Positions 27,912-37,220 of a stretch of DNA of 64,000 nucleotides are shown here, piece after piece. The notes under the pieces were generated by a model that searched no databases, had not been told where the DNA came from, and saw only the letters and a program-made list of their open reading frames with translations. Made by a program: the position numbers and the translations under genes. The stretch is taken from positions 3,001,725-3,065,724 of the forward strand of contig NZ_KI421500.1 of the NCBI RefSeq assembly GCF_000473145.1, written 5' to 3'. Position 1 is the first letter of the stretch. Each line of letters starts with the position of its first letter. Origin of the DNA: Leisingera daeponensis DSM 23529. Lineage in GTDB: Bacteria; Pseudomonadota; Alphaproteobacteria; Rhodobacterales; Rhodobacteraceae.

Positions 27912-29834
27912 TTAGCGCTTGTCGTCGTCCAGGTCTTCAAATTCGGCGTCAACAATGTCGTCATCGGCGCGGCCTGCAGAGGCGTCATCCGCGGCTGCGG
28001 GCTCTTCCTCGGCTTCTTCGGCCTGCGCTTTGTAGATCGCCTCGCCCAGCTTCATGGCCGCTTCGGTAACGTTCTGGATGCCGGATTTGATCTTCTCGGC
28101 GGATGCCTTCTCGTTTTCCAGCTCGTCCTTCAGCGCGGCAACGGCCAGTTCGATCACCTCGACGGTGGACGGGTCGACCTTGTCGCCGTGCTCTTCCACC
28201 GATTTCTCTGTCGAGTGGATCAGCGATTCGGCCTGGTTCTTGGCTTCCACCAGCTCGCGGCGTTCCTTGTCCGCCTCGGCGTTGGCTTCGGCGTCCTTGA
28301 CCATCTTTTCGATGTCCTCGTCGGACAGACCGCCCGATGCCTGGATGGTGATCTGCTGTTCCTTGCCGGTCGCCTTGTCCTTGGCGCCGACCGACACGAT
28401 GCCGTTGGCGTCGATGTCGAAGGTCACTTCGATCTGCGGCATGCCGCGCGGCGCCGGCGGGATGTCTTCCAGGTTGAACTGGCCGAGCATCTTGTTGTCT
28501 GCAGCCATTTCGCGCTCGCCCTGGAACACGCGGATGGTCACGGCGTTCTGGTTGTCTTCCGCGGTCGAGAACACCTGCGACTTCTTGGTCGGGATGGTGG
28601 TGTTGCGGTCGATCAGCCGGGTGAACACGCCGCCCAGGGTTTCGATGCCGAGCGACAGCGGGGTCACGTCGAGCAGCACCACGTCCTTGACGTCGCCCTG
28701 CAGAACACCGGCCTGGATGGCGGCGCCCATGGCAACCACTTCATCCGGGTTCACGCCCTTGTGCGGCTCCTTGCCGAAGAACTTGGAAACCTCTTCGATG
28801 ACTTTCGGCATCCGGGTCATACCGCCGACCAGAACCACCTCGTCAATGTCGGAGGCGGAGAGGCCTGCATCCTTGAGCGCCGCCTTGCACGGGTCCATGG
28901 AGCGCTTGATCAGGTCGGAGACCAGGCTTTCCAGCTTGGCGCGGGTCAGCTTCATCACCATGTGCAGCGGCTGGCCCGAGGACGGGTCCATCGAGATGAA
29001 CGGCTGGTTGATCTCGGTCTGCGAGGTGGAGGACAGTTCGATCTTGGCTTTTTCAGCGGCTTCTTTCAAGCGCTGCAGGGCCATCTTGTCCTTGGACAGA
29101 TCGACGCCGTTTTCCTTTTTGAACTCATCCGCCAGATAGTTGACGATGCGCATGTCGAAGTCTTCGCCGCCCAGGAAGGTGTCGCCGTTGGTCGACTTCA
29201 CTTCGAACAGGCCGTCGTCGATTTCCAAGATGGTCACGTCGAAGGTGCCGCCGCCGAGGTCATAGACGGCGATGGTTTGGGTGTTTTCCTTGTCCAGACC
29301 ATAGGCCAGCGCAGCCGCGGTCGGCTCGTTGATGATGCGCAGCACTTCGAGGCCCGCAATCTTGCCGGCGTCTTTGGTGGCCTGACGCTGGGCGTCGTTG
29401 AAGTAGGCGGGAACGGTGATCACCGCCTGGGTGACTTCCTCGCCCAGGTAGGATTCCGCGGTTTCCTTCATCTTGCCCAGGGTGAAGGCAGAGATCTGCG
29501 ACGGGGAGTATTTCTCACCCTTGGCTTCGACCCATGCGTCGCCGTTGCCGCCGTCCACGATGGAGAACGGCACCATTTTCTTGTCCTTGGTGACAGCCGC
29601 GTCGTCGATCCGGCGGCCGATCAGGCGCTTGACGCCGAAGATGGTGTTTTCGGGGTTGGTCACTGCCTGGCGCTTGGCGGGCTGGCCGACCAGACGCTCT
29701 TCATCGGTGAAGGCGACAATCGACGGGGTAGTGCGCGCGCCCTCGGCGTTTTCGATCACGCGGGGCTGGGAGCCATCCATGATGGCCACGCAGGAGTTGG
29801 TGGTACCCAGGTCAATGCCGATAACTTTGCTCAT
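27912..29834 (-). CDS. dnaK: chaperone protein DnaK (Hsp70)
   Basis: This 640-residue Hsp70 begins [17 protein letters not shown], with the phosphate-loop motifs [10 protein letters not shown] and V-G-G-M-T-R-M-P, and a substrate-binding domain and helical lid with an acidic tail ending [10 protein letters not shown]. The start at 29834 is preferred over an in-frame ATG eight codons upstream because AAGGGA precedes it and the protein then starts exactly as other DnaKs do. Confidence 0.99.
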   Translation of the reverse strand: MSKVIGIDLGTTNSCVAIMDGSQPRVIENAEGARTTPSIVAFTDEERLVGQPAKRQAVTNPENTIFGVKRLIGRRIDDAAVTKDKKMVPFSIVDGGNGDAWVEAKGEKYSPSQISAFTLGKMKETAESYLGEEVTQAVITVPAYFNDAQRQATKDAGKIAGLEVLRIINEPTAAALAYGLDKENTQTIAVYDLGGGTFDVTILEIDDGLFEVKSTNGDTFLGGEDFDMRIVNYLADEFKKENGVDLSKDKMALQRLKEAAEKAKIELSSTSQTEINQPFISMDPSSGQPLHMVMKLTRAKLESLVSDLIKRSMDPCKAALKDAGLSASDIDEVVLVGGMTRMPKVIEEVSKFFGKEPHKGVNPDEVVAMGAAIQAGVLQGDVKDVVLLDVTPLSLGIETLGGVFTRLIDRNTTIPTKKSQVFSTAEDNQNAVTIRVFQGEREMAADNKMLGQFNLEDIPPAPRGMPQIEVTFDIDANGIVSVGAKDKATGKEQQITIQASGGLSDEDIEKMVKDAEANAEADKERRELVEAKNQAESLIHSTEKSVEEHGDKVDPSTVEVIELAVAALKDELENEKASAEKIKSGIQNVTEAAMKLGEAIYKAQAEEAEEEPAAADDASAGRADDDIVDAEFEDLDDDKR

Positions 29835-29946
29835 TTTCGATCCCTTACATTTACTCAAGGCGATTACCCGAGGCCTGAACCCGTTGCGGCATCCCGGCCC
29901 CGATCTGTAGTTGCGGTTTGGTCTGCACCTTGCCGCGTCCCGGCGT

Positions 29947-29975
29947 ATATAGGGACGTGAAAACGGCCCTGCAAG
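29947..29975 (-). promoter_or_regulatory. probable heat-shock (RpoH-type) promoter of dnaK
   Basis: On the minus strand CTTGCA (29975-29970) and CCTATAT (29953-29947) are 16 bases apart, 113 bases ahead of the dnaK start. The CTTG and C-x-TATAT elements fit alphaproteobacterial RpoH promoters. The assignment rests on this match and on the gene's identity. Confidence 0.6.
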
Positions 29976-30049
29976 CGCTCAGGCGCGCGGCCAAGCGTGA
30001 ATCAATGCGCTTTTTTGCAGCGGTCTTGGTTAAGGATGGATGAACGGCA

Positions 30050-30652
30050 ATGACCCTGCTGCGCGTGCGCGGATTTGATATTCACAAGGGGTATCTGGAG
30101 CCCGCCCGGCAGGCGGCGCTGATCGAGGCGCTGCGGCCTGTGCTGAAGGCAGCGCCCCTGTTTTCGCCGGTGGTGCCGGGCGGCGGGCAGATGTCGGTGC
30201 GGATGACCTCGGCCGGGAAATTCGGCTGGTATTCCGACACCTCCGGCTACCGATATGCCGAAGCGCACCCGTCGGGGCGGCCCTGGCCGGCGATCCCGGA
30301 ACCGGTGCTGGAGATCTGGCGCCAGCTGACCCGGCTGGAGCGTGAGCCGGAGTGCTGCCTGCTGAACTATTACGGCGAGGGGGCCCGGATGGGGCTGCAC
30401 CAGGACAAGGACGAGGCGGATTTTTCCTTTCCAGTGGTGTCCATTTCGCTGGGCGATGAAGGGTTGTTCCGGATCGGCAACCGGACCCGCGGCGGCAAGA
30501 CGGAATCGGTCTGGCTCAGCTCGGGCGATGTGGTGGTGATGGGCGGCGAGGCGCGGCTGATGTATCACGGGGTGGACCGGATCCGGTACAAATCCTCCCG
30601 CCTGCTGCCCAAGGGCGGGCGGATCAATCTGACCTTGAGGGTGGTGACCTGA
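30050..30652 (+). CDS. alkB: alpha-ketoglutarate-dependent dioxygenase AlkB
   Basis: This 200-residue Fe(II)/2-oxoglutarate dioxygenase repairs alkylated bases in single-stranded DNA or RNA by oxidative demethylation. Iron ligands His117 and Asp119 (G-L-H-Q-D-K-D) and His173 (Y-H-G-V-D-R-I) are in place, as are the 2-oxoglutarate-binding arginines R191 and R197 (G-R-I-N-L-T-L-R). It is convergent with the SH3 protein gene; the gap holds two palindromes. Confidence 0.94.
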   Translation: MTLLRVRGFDIHKGYLEPARQAALIEALRPVLKAAPLFSPVVPGGGQMSVRMTSAGKFGWYSDTSGYRYAEAHPSGRPWPAIPEPVLEIWRQLTRLEREPECCLLNYYGEGARMGLHQDKDEADFSFPVVSISLGDEGLFRIGNRTRGGKTESVWLSSGDVVVMGGEARLMYHGVDRIRYKSSRLLPKGGRINLTLRVVT

Positions 30653-30666
30653 CTCCGGCGGCGGGC

Positions 30667-30718
30667 GCACAAGTTTTCCGGAAAACTTGTGCCAAGACTT
30701 TTTCAGTAAAAGTCTTGG
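30667..30718. repeat. two adjacent inverted repeats between convergent genes
   Basis: A perfect 26-base palindrome (30667-30692, GCACAAGTTTTC-CG-GAAAACTTGTGC) is joined to an 11-bp stem-loop (30692-30718, CCAAGACTTTT with AAAAGTCTTGG). The T and A runs sit inside the stems, so it could terminate transcripts in both directions or be a repeated extragenic element. Confidence 0.75.
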
Positions 30719-30731
30719 GGCGGGGCGCTGC

Positions 30732-31376
30732 TCAGGGCACCAGCGAGCAGCAGCCGCTCAGAACGTCCAATTGCCCGGCGCCGCGCAGCTGCAGCAGGTC
30801 AATCGAGATACCGAAGCTCCGGTCAGACATGCCATCGGAGCATTGCTGCGCAGTCAGCGTGCCGGACAGGGTCAGCGGTTCGGTGTTTGAGATATTGCCG
30901 TCATCCCCGCGGATGGCGTGGAAGCCCGATTTGCCGCTTTGATTTGAGCCAGGTTCGCGCGCCAGCAGCACGAACGGGATCTCCGGCCCGCCCGGTGTGG
31001 TCAGGTTTGGCGTCTCGTCCAGAGCAAGCGACCAGAAGGGCTCAGTGCCAAAACAGTTCAGAGCCTGTTTTTGGCGCTTTCGCCAGTCGTCCCTGGGCTC
31101 CTGTGTCAGAAACCGAAGGGCAGCCCAGCCTGACCGCTCGCCGCTGTTCACCAGGCCCCATGCGCCGCTGCTGTCCGCTGCCACGACCTCCACCCCGGCT
31201 TGGTCAGGCGCCAGGGTGCCGATGATTTCAGCGCTGGCTGAAGGGGTGCTGCGGATGTTCAGCACGTCATCCGCCGCCACGCCGGCGACGCTGTAAAGCG
31301 CCGGAAACTCCTGCGCTGCGGCCGGCAGAACCGCAGCGGCCAGCCAGAGCAGGGCAGCAGCGGCGTGCCGTCTCAT
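30732..31376 (-). CDS. exported SH3-domain protein with COG3650-like C-terminal domain
   Basis: This is a 214-residue protein. The signal peptide is cleaved after A-A-A-Q (about residue 22). A bacterial SH3 domain spans about 25-90 (V-L-N-I-R-S-T-P-S-A-S-A-E-I-I-G-T-L and W-G-L-V-N-S-G-E-R-S-G-W-A-A-L-R-F-L). The C-terminal domain begins N-C-F-G-T-E-P-F-W-S-L, typical of a family of small periplasmic proteins of unknown function. Cysteines in C-F-G, Q-Q-C-S-D and the terminal G-C-C may form disulfides. It overlaps the permease gene by four bases. Confidence 0.8.
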   Translation of the reverse strand: MRRHAAAALLWLAAAVLPAAAQEFPALYSVAGVAADDVLNIRSTPSASAEIIGTLAPDQAGVEVVAADSSGAWGLVNSGERSGWAALRFLTQEPRDDWRKRQKQALNCFGTEPFWSLALDETPNLTTPGGPEIPFVLLAREPGSNQSGKSGFHAIRGDDGNISNTEPLTLSGTLTAQQCSDGMSDRSFGISIDLLQLRGAGQLDVLSGCCSLVP

Positions 31377-32194
31377 CGCCGCGCGCTCCAGCTGAGGGAG
31401 ACGTTGCGGCGGGTGTAGAACTCGCCCATCAGGCCGATCACGATCAGCACCAATGCCACCCAGGCCGCATACTGCCAGGAGCTGAAATGCGGGTTGTAGT
31501 TGATGAACACAAAGCCGCGGGACTGGTCGATGCAGTGAAACAGCGGGTTCCAGTCGAACATCGCCAGCATGAAGCTGGGCAGCGTGTTGGCCAGAAACAT
31601 CTTGCCAGAAGCGATCATGTTGGCCCTCTGGTAGATCATGGTCAGGATGCTGACAAAGCCGGGTGCCCAGGGTTTCAGCACCAGGAACACCAGCCCTACG
31701 GACGCACCCGTGATCCAGGCCAGCAGCACCATGCCGAAAGCCGCTGCCGGATCTTCGATATGCAGGGGGGTGAAGGCAACGTGATAGACAAACAGGATGA
31801 TGAACAGCGACAGCACCTGAATATATAGCGCGCCGATAGCCGCGGACAGAATGGCCACCATCGTGTTCATCGGGGCGTGCTGCATCATCGGGCTGCTGGG
31901 ACCTTCGGCGCCTGCGACGGCGCTGACGGTTTTGGTGTGCACCATGAACAGAAAGATGCCGGACATCACATACAGCAGGAAATCGCCGCGGATGGCGGAG
32001 CCGCGCATCCCAAGGAGCGCAAACATCGCGTAAAAGGCGGCCACAAAGAGGACCGCCTGCATAATATTAAGGCCAAGCGCCGCAAATGCGTTGTTATGCT
32101 TGGACCGGACGCTGCGCACGACCGAATGGAACACGACCTCTGTGAGGGCGACAAAACCGGAGATCCAGGATTGCTGCGTACGCTGCTGAAACAT
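31373..32194 (-). CDS. ABC-2 type permease, capsule/polysaccharide export (KpsM-like)
   Basis: This 273-residue integral membrane protein has six predicted membrane segments and the general layout of KpsM/Wzm permeases that export polysaccharides with an ATPase such as KpsT. Start 32194 gives the usual length and a cytoplasmic N-terminus (M-F-Q-Q-R-T-Q-Q-S-W); upstream in-frame starts to 32281 are possible, and the ribosome-binding site is weak for all. No ATPase gene is present in the window. It is divergent from cysQ and translationally coupled to the SH3 protein. Confidence 0.82.
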   Translation of the reverse strand: MFQQRTQQSWISGFVALTEVVFHSVVRSVRSKHNNAFAALGLNIMQAVLFVAAFYAMFALLGMRGSAIRGDFLLYVMSGIFLFMVHTKTVSAVAGAEGPSSPMMQHAPMNTMVAILSAAIGALYIQVLSLFIILFVYHVAFTPLHIEDPAAAFGMVLLAWITGASVGLVFLVLKPWAPGFVSILTMIYQRANMIASGKMFLANTLPSFMLAMFDWNPLFHCIDQSRGFVFINYNPHFSSWQYAAWVALVLIVIGLMGEFYTRRNVSLSWSARR

Positions 32195-32304
32195 GAGGCC
32201 TGTATTCTCTGCTCGAATCCGATGCGGCTGCTTGCCGTTCTGCTGTCTGCGCAGCATAAGAGATGAGAGGCAAATTTTCAATTAAACCCGACAGGGAGGT
32301 CCGC

Positions 32305-33102
32305 GTGACTTATGAAGACCTGGTGCCCGTGATCCGCCGCCTGGCCATCGAGGCCGGCGCGAAGATCATGGAGATCTACAACTCCGACGATTTCGGCGTG
32401 AAGGTGAAATCCGACGAGAGCCCGGTGACGGAAGCGGATGAAGCCGCGGATGCGCTGATTTCTGCTGGATTGCGGGCGGCGTTCCCGGACATGATGCTGG
32501 TCACCGAGGAGCAGGCGGCTTCGCACAGTGCGCGCGGCGACACCTTCCTGATCGTCGACCCCCTGGACGGCACCAAGGAATTCATCCACCGCCGTGGCGA
32601 TTTCACCGTCAATATCGCGCTGGTGGAAAAGGGCGTGCCGACCCGCGGCGTGGTCTATGCCCCCGCGAAAGAGCGGATGTTTTTTACCCTGGCGGACGGC
32701 AGCGCAGTCGAGGAAACAGGCGCGTTCGATCCCGAGACCATCGGGGAAATCCGCCCGATCCGGGTTGCGGACAGCGACAATTCGGCCCTCATGGTGGTGG
32801 CCTCGAAATCGCACCGCGATCAGGCAACCGACGATTATATCGGCAAGTACAGCGTCAAGGACATGAAGAGCGCGGGCTCTTCGCTGAAATTCTGCCTGGT
32901 GGCCACCGGCGAGGCGGATCTGTATCCGCGTGTCGGCCGCACCATGGAATGGGACACTGCCGCGGGTCACGCGGTGCTGGCGGGTGCCGGCGGGAAAGTG
33001 GTGCGTTTTGACGATCATTCCCCGCTTATTTACGGTAAAGAGGGCTATGCGAACCCGTTCTTCATCGCCTATGCACCGGCTGTGGAATTGAAGAAAGCCT
33101 GA
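32305..33102 (+). CDS. cysQ: 3'(2'),5'-bisphosphate nucleotidase CysQ
   Basis: This 265-residue enzyme of the inositol monophosphatase family converts PAP, the by-product of sulfotransfer and PAPS reduction, to AMP. Metal-site motifs are seen: T-E-E at about 79-81 (V-T-E-E-Q), D-P-L-D-G-T-K-E-F and W-D-T-A-A-G-H-A. The GTG at 32305 is preferred because GGGAGG lies five bases upstream; an ATG at 32263 has no ribosome-binding site. It shares a base with the kdsB start. PAP removal matches the presence of several sulfotransferase genes in the window. Confidence 0.92.
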   Translation: MTYEDLVPVIRRLAIEAGAKIMEIYNSDDFGVKVKSDESPVTEADEAADALISAGLRAAFPDMMLVTEEQAASHSARGDTFLIVDPLDGTKEFIHRRGDFTVNIALVEKGVPTRGVVYAPAKERMFFTLADGSAVEETGAFDPETIGEIRPIRVADSDNSALMVVASKSHRDQATDDYIGKYSVKDMKSAGSSLKFCLVATGEADLYPRVGRTMEWDTAAGHAVLAGAGGKVVRFDDHSPLIYGKEGYANPFFIAYAPAVELKKA

Positions 33103-33902
33103 TGTCTGTCCTGATTGTCATCCCCGCCCGCTACGCCTCGACCCGCTATCCCGGCAAACCGCTGGTGCCGCTGACCGGGGCCACCGGTGAAAAGCGCACC
33201 CTGGTGGAGCGCTCCTGGAGGGCGGCCTGCTCGGTGCAGGGCGTGGACCGGGTGGTGGTGGCGACGGATGATGATCGCATCAAAGACGCAGCCGAGGCGT
33301 TCGGCGCCGAAGTGGTGATGACCGCGCCGGAGTGCGCCAACGGCACCGAGCGCTGCGCCGAGGCGCATGCGGCGCTGGGCGGCGGCTATGAGATCGTGGT
33401 GAACCTGCAGGGCGATGCGCCGCTGACCCCGCATTGGTTTGTCGAGGATCTGGTTGCCGGCCTGCGCGATGCGCCCGGCATGGAGCTGGCGACGCCGGTG
33501 CTGCGCTGCAACGGCGAGACGCTGAACAGCCTGCTGGCGGACCGCAAGGCGGGCCGGGTCGGCGGCACCACGGCGGTGTTTGCCGAGGACCGCAGCGCGC
33601 TCTATTTCTCCAAAGAGGTGGTGCCTTATTGCGGCAAGGCTTATGGCGCTGGCGAAAACACGCCGGTCTTTCATCACGTCGGCGTCTATGCCTACCGCCC
33701 GGATGCCCTGGCGGCGTATTCTGGGTGGCGGACCGGGCCGCTGGAAAACCTGGAAGGCCTGGAGCAGCTGCGGTTCCTGGAGAACGGGCGCAAGGTGCTG
33801 TGTGTTGAGGTAGATGCGCGCGGGCGGGAGTTCTGGGAGCTGAACAACCCTGAGGACGTGCCGCGCCTGGAGGCTATGATGAAGAAAATGGGGCACGAGT
33901 GA
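33102..33902 (+). CDS. kdsB: 3-deoxy-manno-octulosonate cytidylyltransferase
   Basis: This 266-residue enzyme activates Kdo with CTP to CMP-Kdo for LPS or capsule. The N-terminal I-P-A-R-Y-A-S-T-R-Y-P-G-K-P-L nucleotide-binding loop, N-L-Q-G-D-A-P-L and the H-H-V-G-V-Y-A-Y-R motif are characteristic. The ATG overlaps the cysQ TGA by one base. kpsF at 44956-45924 supplies the arabinose-5-phosphate precursor; kdsA and kdsC are not in the window. Confidence 0.95.
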   Translation: MSVLIVIPARYASTRYPGKPLVPLTGATGEKRTLVERSWRAACSVQGVDRVVVATDDDRIKDAAEAFGAEVVMTAPECANGTERCAEAHAALGGGYEIVVNLQGDAPLTPHWFVEDLVAGLRDAPGMELATPVLRCNGETLNSLLADRKAGRVGGTTAVFAEDRSALYFSKEVVPYCGKAYGAGENTPVFHHVGVYAYRPDALAAYSGWRTGPLENLEGLEQLRFLENGRKVLCVEVDARGREFWELNNPEDVPRLEAMMKKMGHE

Positions 33903-34084
33903 CTGGATCATGGTAATGAGAGACAGTAAAGGCACGCGACGGTTGCATACCGGCGGCCGCAGAGGGCAGCAGGCAGCTGCGTTGAAATTCGTTGGAAGCG
34001 GCCGGGCATAATGCGCGCCAGCTTCTCCGCGGCTCGCGCTGGAGACAGCCGCAGGCCCGGTAATTAAAGTACAGTGAGAACGAC

Positions 34085-34978
34085 ATGCGTAGAAAAGTAA
34101 CTAAGGCAATTTTTCCGGTCGCGGGCCTGGGGACGCGGTTCCTGCCGGCAACCAAGTCGGTGCCTAAGGAAATCATGACCCTGGTCGACCGGCCGCTGGT
34201 GCAATACGCCATCGACGAGGCGCGCGCCGCCGGGATCAAGGAATTCATCTTCGTCACCTCGCGCGGCAAGGGCGCGCTGGAGGATTACTTCGATCATTCG
34301 CCGGTTCTGGAGCAGGAGCTGCGCAGGAAGGGCAAGGATGACCTTCTGGAAATCCTTAAAAGCACAGACATGGAGTCCGGTGCCATTGCCTATATCCGCC
34401 AGCACAAGGCGCTGGGCCTGGGCCATGCGGTCTGGTGCGCGCGCCGTCTGATCGCCAATGAACCGTTTGCGGTGATCCTGCCGGATGACGTGATCGCGGC
34501 GGAAAAGCCCTGCCTGCAGCAGATGGTCGAAGCCTACGAGGAAACCGGCGGCAACATGGTTGCCGCGATGGAGGTTCCGCCGGAGAAGACCTCTTCCTAC
34601 GGTGTGCTCGACGTCAAGGAGGACATGGGCCAGGTGGTTGCCGCCAACGGCATGGTCGAAAAGCCCAAGATGGAAGAAGCGCCGTCGAATCTGGCGGTGA
34701 TCGGCCGTTATATCCTGGCGCCGTCTGTCCTGAAGAACCTCAACAAGATGAAGCATGGCGCCGGCGGCGAGATCCAGCTGACCGATGCAATTGCCGAGGA
34801 CATCGCCAAGGATGTGCCGGTCTACGGCTACCGCTTCCGCGGCCAGCGGTTCGACTGCGGCTCCAAGGCGGGCTTCCTGCAGGCGACCGTTGCCTTTGCG
34901 CTGGCGCGCGATGAGCTGCGGGACGACCTGATGAGCTACATCAACGAAATCGTGCAGGTCGGAAAGGCCGCGCAGTAA
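34085..34978 (+). CDS. galU: UTP-glucose-1-phosphate uridylyltransferase
   Basis: This 297-residue enzyme makes UDP-glucose from UTP and glucose-1-phosphate. It has the signature G-L-G-T-R-F-L-P-A-T-K-S-V-P-K-E near the N-terminus, V-D-R-P-L-V-Q-Y, and the G-L-G-H-A-V substrate loop. It is followed 47 bases later by galE, giving the route to UDP-galactose. The 182 bases upstream contain no gene and presumably its promoter. Confidence 0.96.
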   Translation: MRRKVTKAIFPVAGLGTRFLPATKSVPKEIMTLVDRPLVQYAIDEARAAGIKEFIFVTSRGKGALEDYFDHSPVLEQELRRKGKDDLLEILKSTDMESGAIAYIRQHKALGLGHAVWCARRLIANEPFAVILPDDVIAAEKPCLQQMVEAYEETGGNMVAAMEVPPEKTSSYGVLDVKEDMGQVVAANGMVEKPKMEEAPSNLAVIGRYILAPSVLKNLNKMKHGAGGEIQLTDAIAEDIAKDVPVYGYRFRGQRFDCGSKAGFLQATVAFALARDELRDDLMSYINEIVQVGKAAQ

Positions 34979-34985
34979 CCACTCT

Positions 34986-35008
34986 GGCCGCCCTTCCGGG
35001 GGCGGCCC
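34986..35008. repeat. GC-rich hairpin between galU and galE
   Basis: GGCCGCC and GGCGGCC pair around CTTCCGGG in the 47-base gap. There is no T run, so it is more likely an mRNA processing or stability element than a terminator. Confidence 0.5.
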
Positions 35009-35025
35009 AGCATGGGGCAGAGACA

Positions 35026-36009
35026 GTGACAAATATCCTTGTGACCGGCGGTGCCGGATACATCGGCTCGCATGCCTGCAAGGCGCTCAAGGCGGCGGGC
35101 TATACTCCTGTAACCTACGACAATCTGGTGACGGGCTGGCAGGACGCGGTCAAGTTCGGCCCGTTCGAGAAGGGCGATCTGAGCGACCGTGCCCGGCTGG
35201 ATGAGGTGTTTGCCAAATACCGGCCGGCCGCGGTGATGCATTTCGCGGCGCTGAGCCAGGTGGGCGAAGCGATGAGCGAGCCGGGCCGATACTGGGCCAA
35301 CAACACCGGAGGCTCGCTGAACCTGGTGGAGGCCGCTGTGGCGGCGGGCTGCCTGGACTTCGTGTTCTCCTCGACCTGCGCCACCTATGGCGAGCATGAC
35401 AACGTGGTGCTGGACGAAAACACCCCGCAGCTGCCGCTGAATGCCTACGGCGCCTCCAAGCGCGCGGTGGAGGATATCCTCAAGGATTTCGGCGCCGCGC
35501 ACGGGCTGCGGTCGGTGATTTTCCGTTACTTCAATGTGGCGGGGGCCGACCCCGAGGCCGAGGTGGGCGAGTTCCACCGGCCCGAGACCCATCTGGTGCC
35601 GCTGGTGCTGGATGCGATTGCGGGCAAGCGCGATGCGCTGACCATCTTCGGCACCGATTACGACACCCCGGACGGCACCTGCATCCGCGATTACGTGCAT
35701 GTCTGCGACCTGGTGGACGCGCATGTGCTGGGCCTGAAGTGGCTGGAAGACGGCAACGGCAGTCAGGTGTTCAACCTGGGCACGGGTTCGGGTTTTTCGG
35801 TGCGCGAGGTGATGGACAAGGCGGAGGCAGTGACCGGGCAGAAAGTGCCCTGCAACACCGGCCCGCGCCGGGCGGGCGATTGCACCAAGCTGGTGTCGGG
35901 CTCGACCCGCGCGGTTACTGATCTGGGCTGGGAGCCGCGGCGCTCCAGCCTGGAAACCATGATCACCGATGCCTGGAAGTGGCACAAGACGGGCCATTAC
36001 GAGGCCTGA
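35026..36009 (+). CDS. galE: UDP-glucose 4-epimerase
   Basis: This 327-residue short-chain dehydrogenase/reductase interconverts UDP-glucose and UDP-galactose. The NAD-binding T-G-G-A-G-Y-I-G is at residues 7-14, with the Y-x-x-x-K pair in N-A-Y-G-A-S-K and the Thr/Ser site in F-S-S-T-C-A-T-Y-G. It starts with GTG, with GGCAGAG upstream. It is two bases from the following glycosyltransferase start and probably in one transcript with it. Confidence 0.95.
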   Translation: MTNILVTGGAGYIGSHACKALKAAGYTPVTYDNLVTGWQDAVKFGPFEKGDLSDRARLDEVFAKYRPAAVMHFAALSQVGEAMSEPGRYWANNTGGSLNLVEAAVAAGCLDFVFSSTCATYGEHDNVVLDENTPQLPLNAYGASKRAVEDILKDFGAAHGLRSVIFRYFNVAGADPEAEVGEFHRPETHLVPLVLDAIAGKRDALTIFGTDYDTPDGTCIRDYVHVCDLVDAHVLGLKWLEDGNGSQVFNLGTGSGFSVREVMDKAEAVTGQKVPCNTGPRRAGDCTKLVSGSTRAVTDLGWEPRRSSLETMITDAWKWHKTGHYEA

Positions 36010-36011
36010 GC

Positions 36012-37052
36012 ATGACTGGCCCCGCCGCCCCTGATCTGCCGCCGCTGGGCCTGACCGGGGCCTACCGGATGCGGTGGAAGCGGCGGAGGATGCTGTGGCG
36101 GGCCTTGCGGGCCCGCCGCGGGATGGCAAAGGCCGCGGACCGCACCGGGCAGATCCCCCAAGAAGGCGTTCTCGTCTTTAGCGTCCTGCGCAATGAAGTC
36201 ACCCGGCTGCCCTTTTTCCTTGAGCATTACCGGCGCCTGGGCGCGGTGCATTTCCTGGCCGTGGACAATGCCAGCGATGACGGCAGCGCCGAACTGCTGG
36301 CGGACCAGCCGGATGTGTCCCTGTGGCGCGCCGGCGGCAGCTACCGGAACACGCGTTTTGGCCTGGACTGGCTGGGATGGCTGCTGATCCGCTATGGCCA
36401 CGGGCGCTGGTGCCTGACGGCCGATACGGATGAGCTGCTGGTCTATTCGGGCATGGAGACACATGGGCTTGGCGCCCTGACGCAGCGGCTGGAGCAGCAG
36501 GGGCGCACGGAATTTGGCGCGCTGATGCTGGATCTTTATCCCAAGGGACCGCTGGGCGCGCAGAGCTATACACCCGGGCAGGACCCTTGCGAGGTGCTGC
36601 AGTGGTTTGACGCCGGTCCCTACCGCGCGGCGCGGCAGCAGCCGATGGGCAATTTGTGGGTGCAGGGCGGTGTGCGCGAGCGCATGTTTTTCCCGGACCA
36701 GCCGGAGCGGTCGCCGACGCTGAACAAGCTGCCGCTGGTGCGCTGGAACCGGCGCTATGCCTATATCAACTCCACCCATTCGATGCTGCCGCCGCGGATG
36801 AATGCGCAATACGGCGGGCCGGGCGGCACGGCGCCGTCAGGGGTGCTGCTGCACACGAAGTTCCTGCCGGAAATTGTTTCCAAATCAGCAACGGAAAGAC
36901 AGCGTCAGCAGCATTTCCACACGCCGCAGCAATTTGACACCTATTACGACCGGATCGCGCAAGCGCCGGATTTGTGGCACCCGGAATCTGTCCGCTACCG
37001 CGGTCCGGACCAACTGGCAGAACTGGGTCTGATGACGCCGCTTTCGTGGTGA
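36012..37052 (+). CDS. glycosyltransferase family 2-like protein (copy 1)
   Basis: This 346-residue GT-A type transferase belongs to the Glyco_tranf_2_4 group. It shows L-R-N-E-x-x-R-L-P-F-F-L-E-H-Y-R-R-L-G near residues 55-75, V-D-N-A-S-D-D-G-S, and the D-x-D site in T-A-D-T-D-E-L-L. The second half has L-D-L-Y-P-K-G and N-K-L-P-L-V-R-W motifs shared with the gene at 37221. There is no signal peptide. It follows galE, so a UDP-hexose donor is plausible. The start at 36012 is taken as the first ATG after galE; an upstream frame extension would overlap galE. Confidence 0.85.
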   Translation: MTGPAAPDLPPLGLTGAYRMRWKRRRMLWRALRARRGMAKAADRTGQIPQEGVLVFSVLRNEVTRLPFFLEHYRRLGAVHFLAVDNASDDGSAELLADQPDVSLWRAGGSYRNTRFGLDWLGWLLIRYGHGRWCLTADTDELLVYSGMETHGLGALTQRLEQQGRTEFGALMLDLYPKGPLGAQSYTPGQDPCEVLQWFDAGPYRAARQQPMGNLWVQGGVRERMFFPDQPERSPTLNKLPLVRWNRRYAYINSTHSMLPPRMNAQYGGPGGTAPSGVLLHTKFLPEIVSKSATERQRQQHFHTPQQFDTYYDRIAQAPDLWHPESVRYRGPDQLAELGLMTPLSW

Positions 37053-37220
37053 CCCGCATGTCCGGTGCAGGGTGTTGCAGCCGCGCAGTGCGCCCGCGTA
37101 ACTGTTTCTAAATCCGTTGTTAATACCATATGCCCGTGACATATTGCGCGGAAACTTGCCGAAGGTGCGGGGCGGCTTGGGCAGGCTGGCGCGCTCCTTG
37201 GAAAATGGTTTGGAGTAAAC

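Noticed and set aside
27828..29960. 710-codon plus-strand open frame
   Set aside because: It is antisense to dnaK and its regular codon pattern; no ribosome-binding site or domain.
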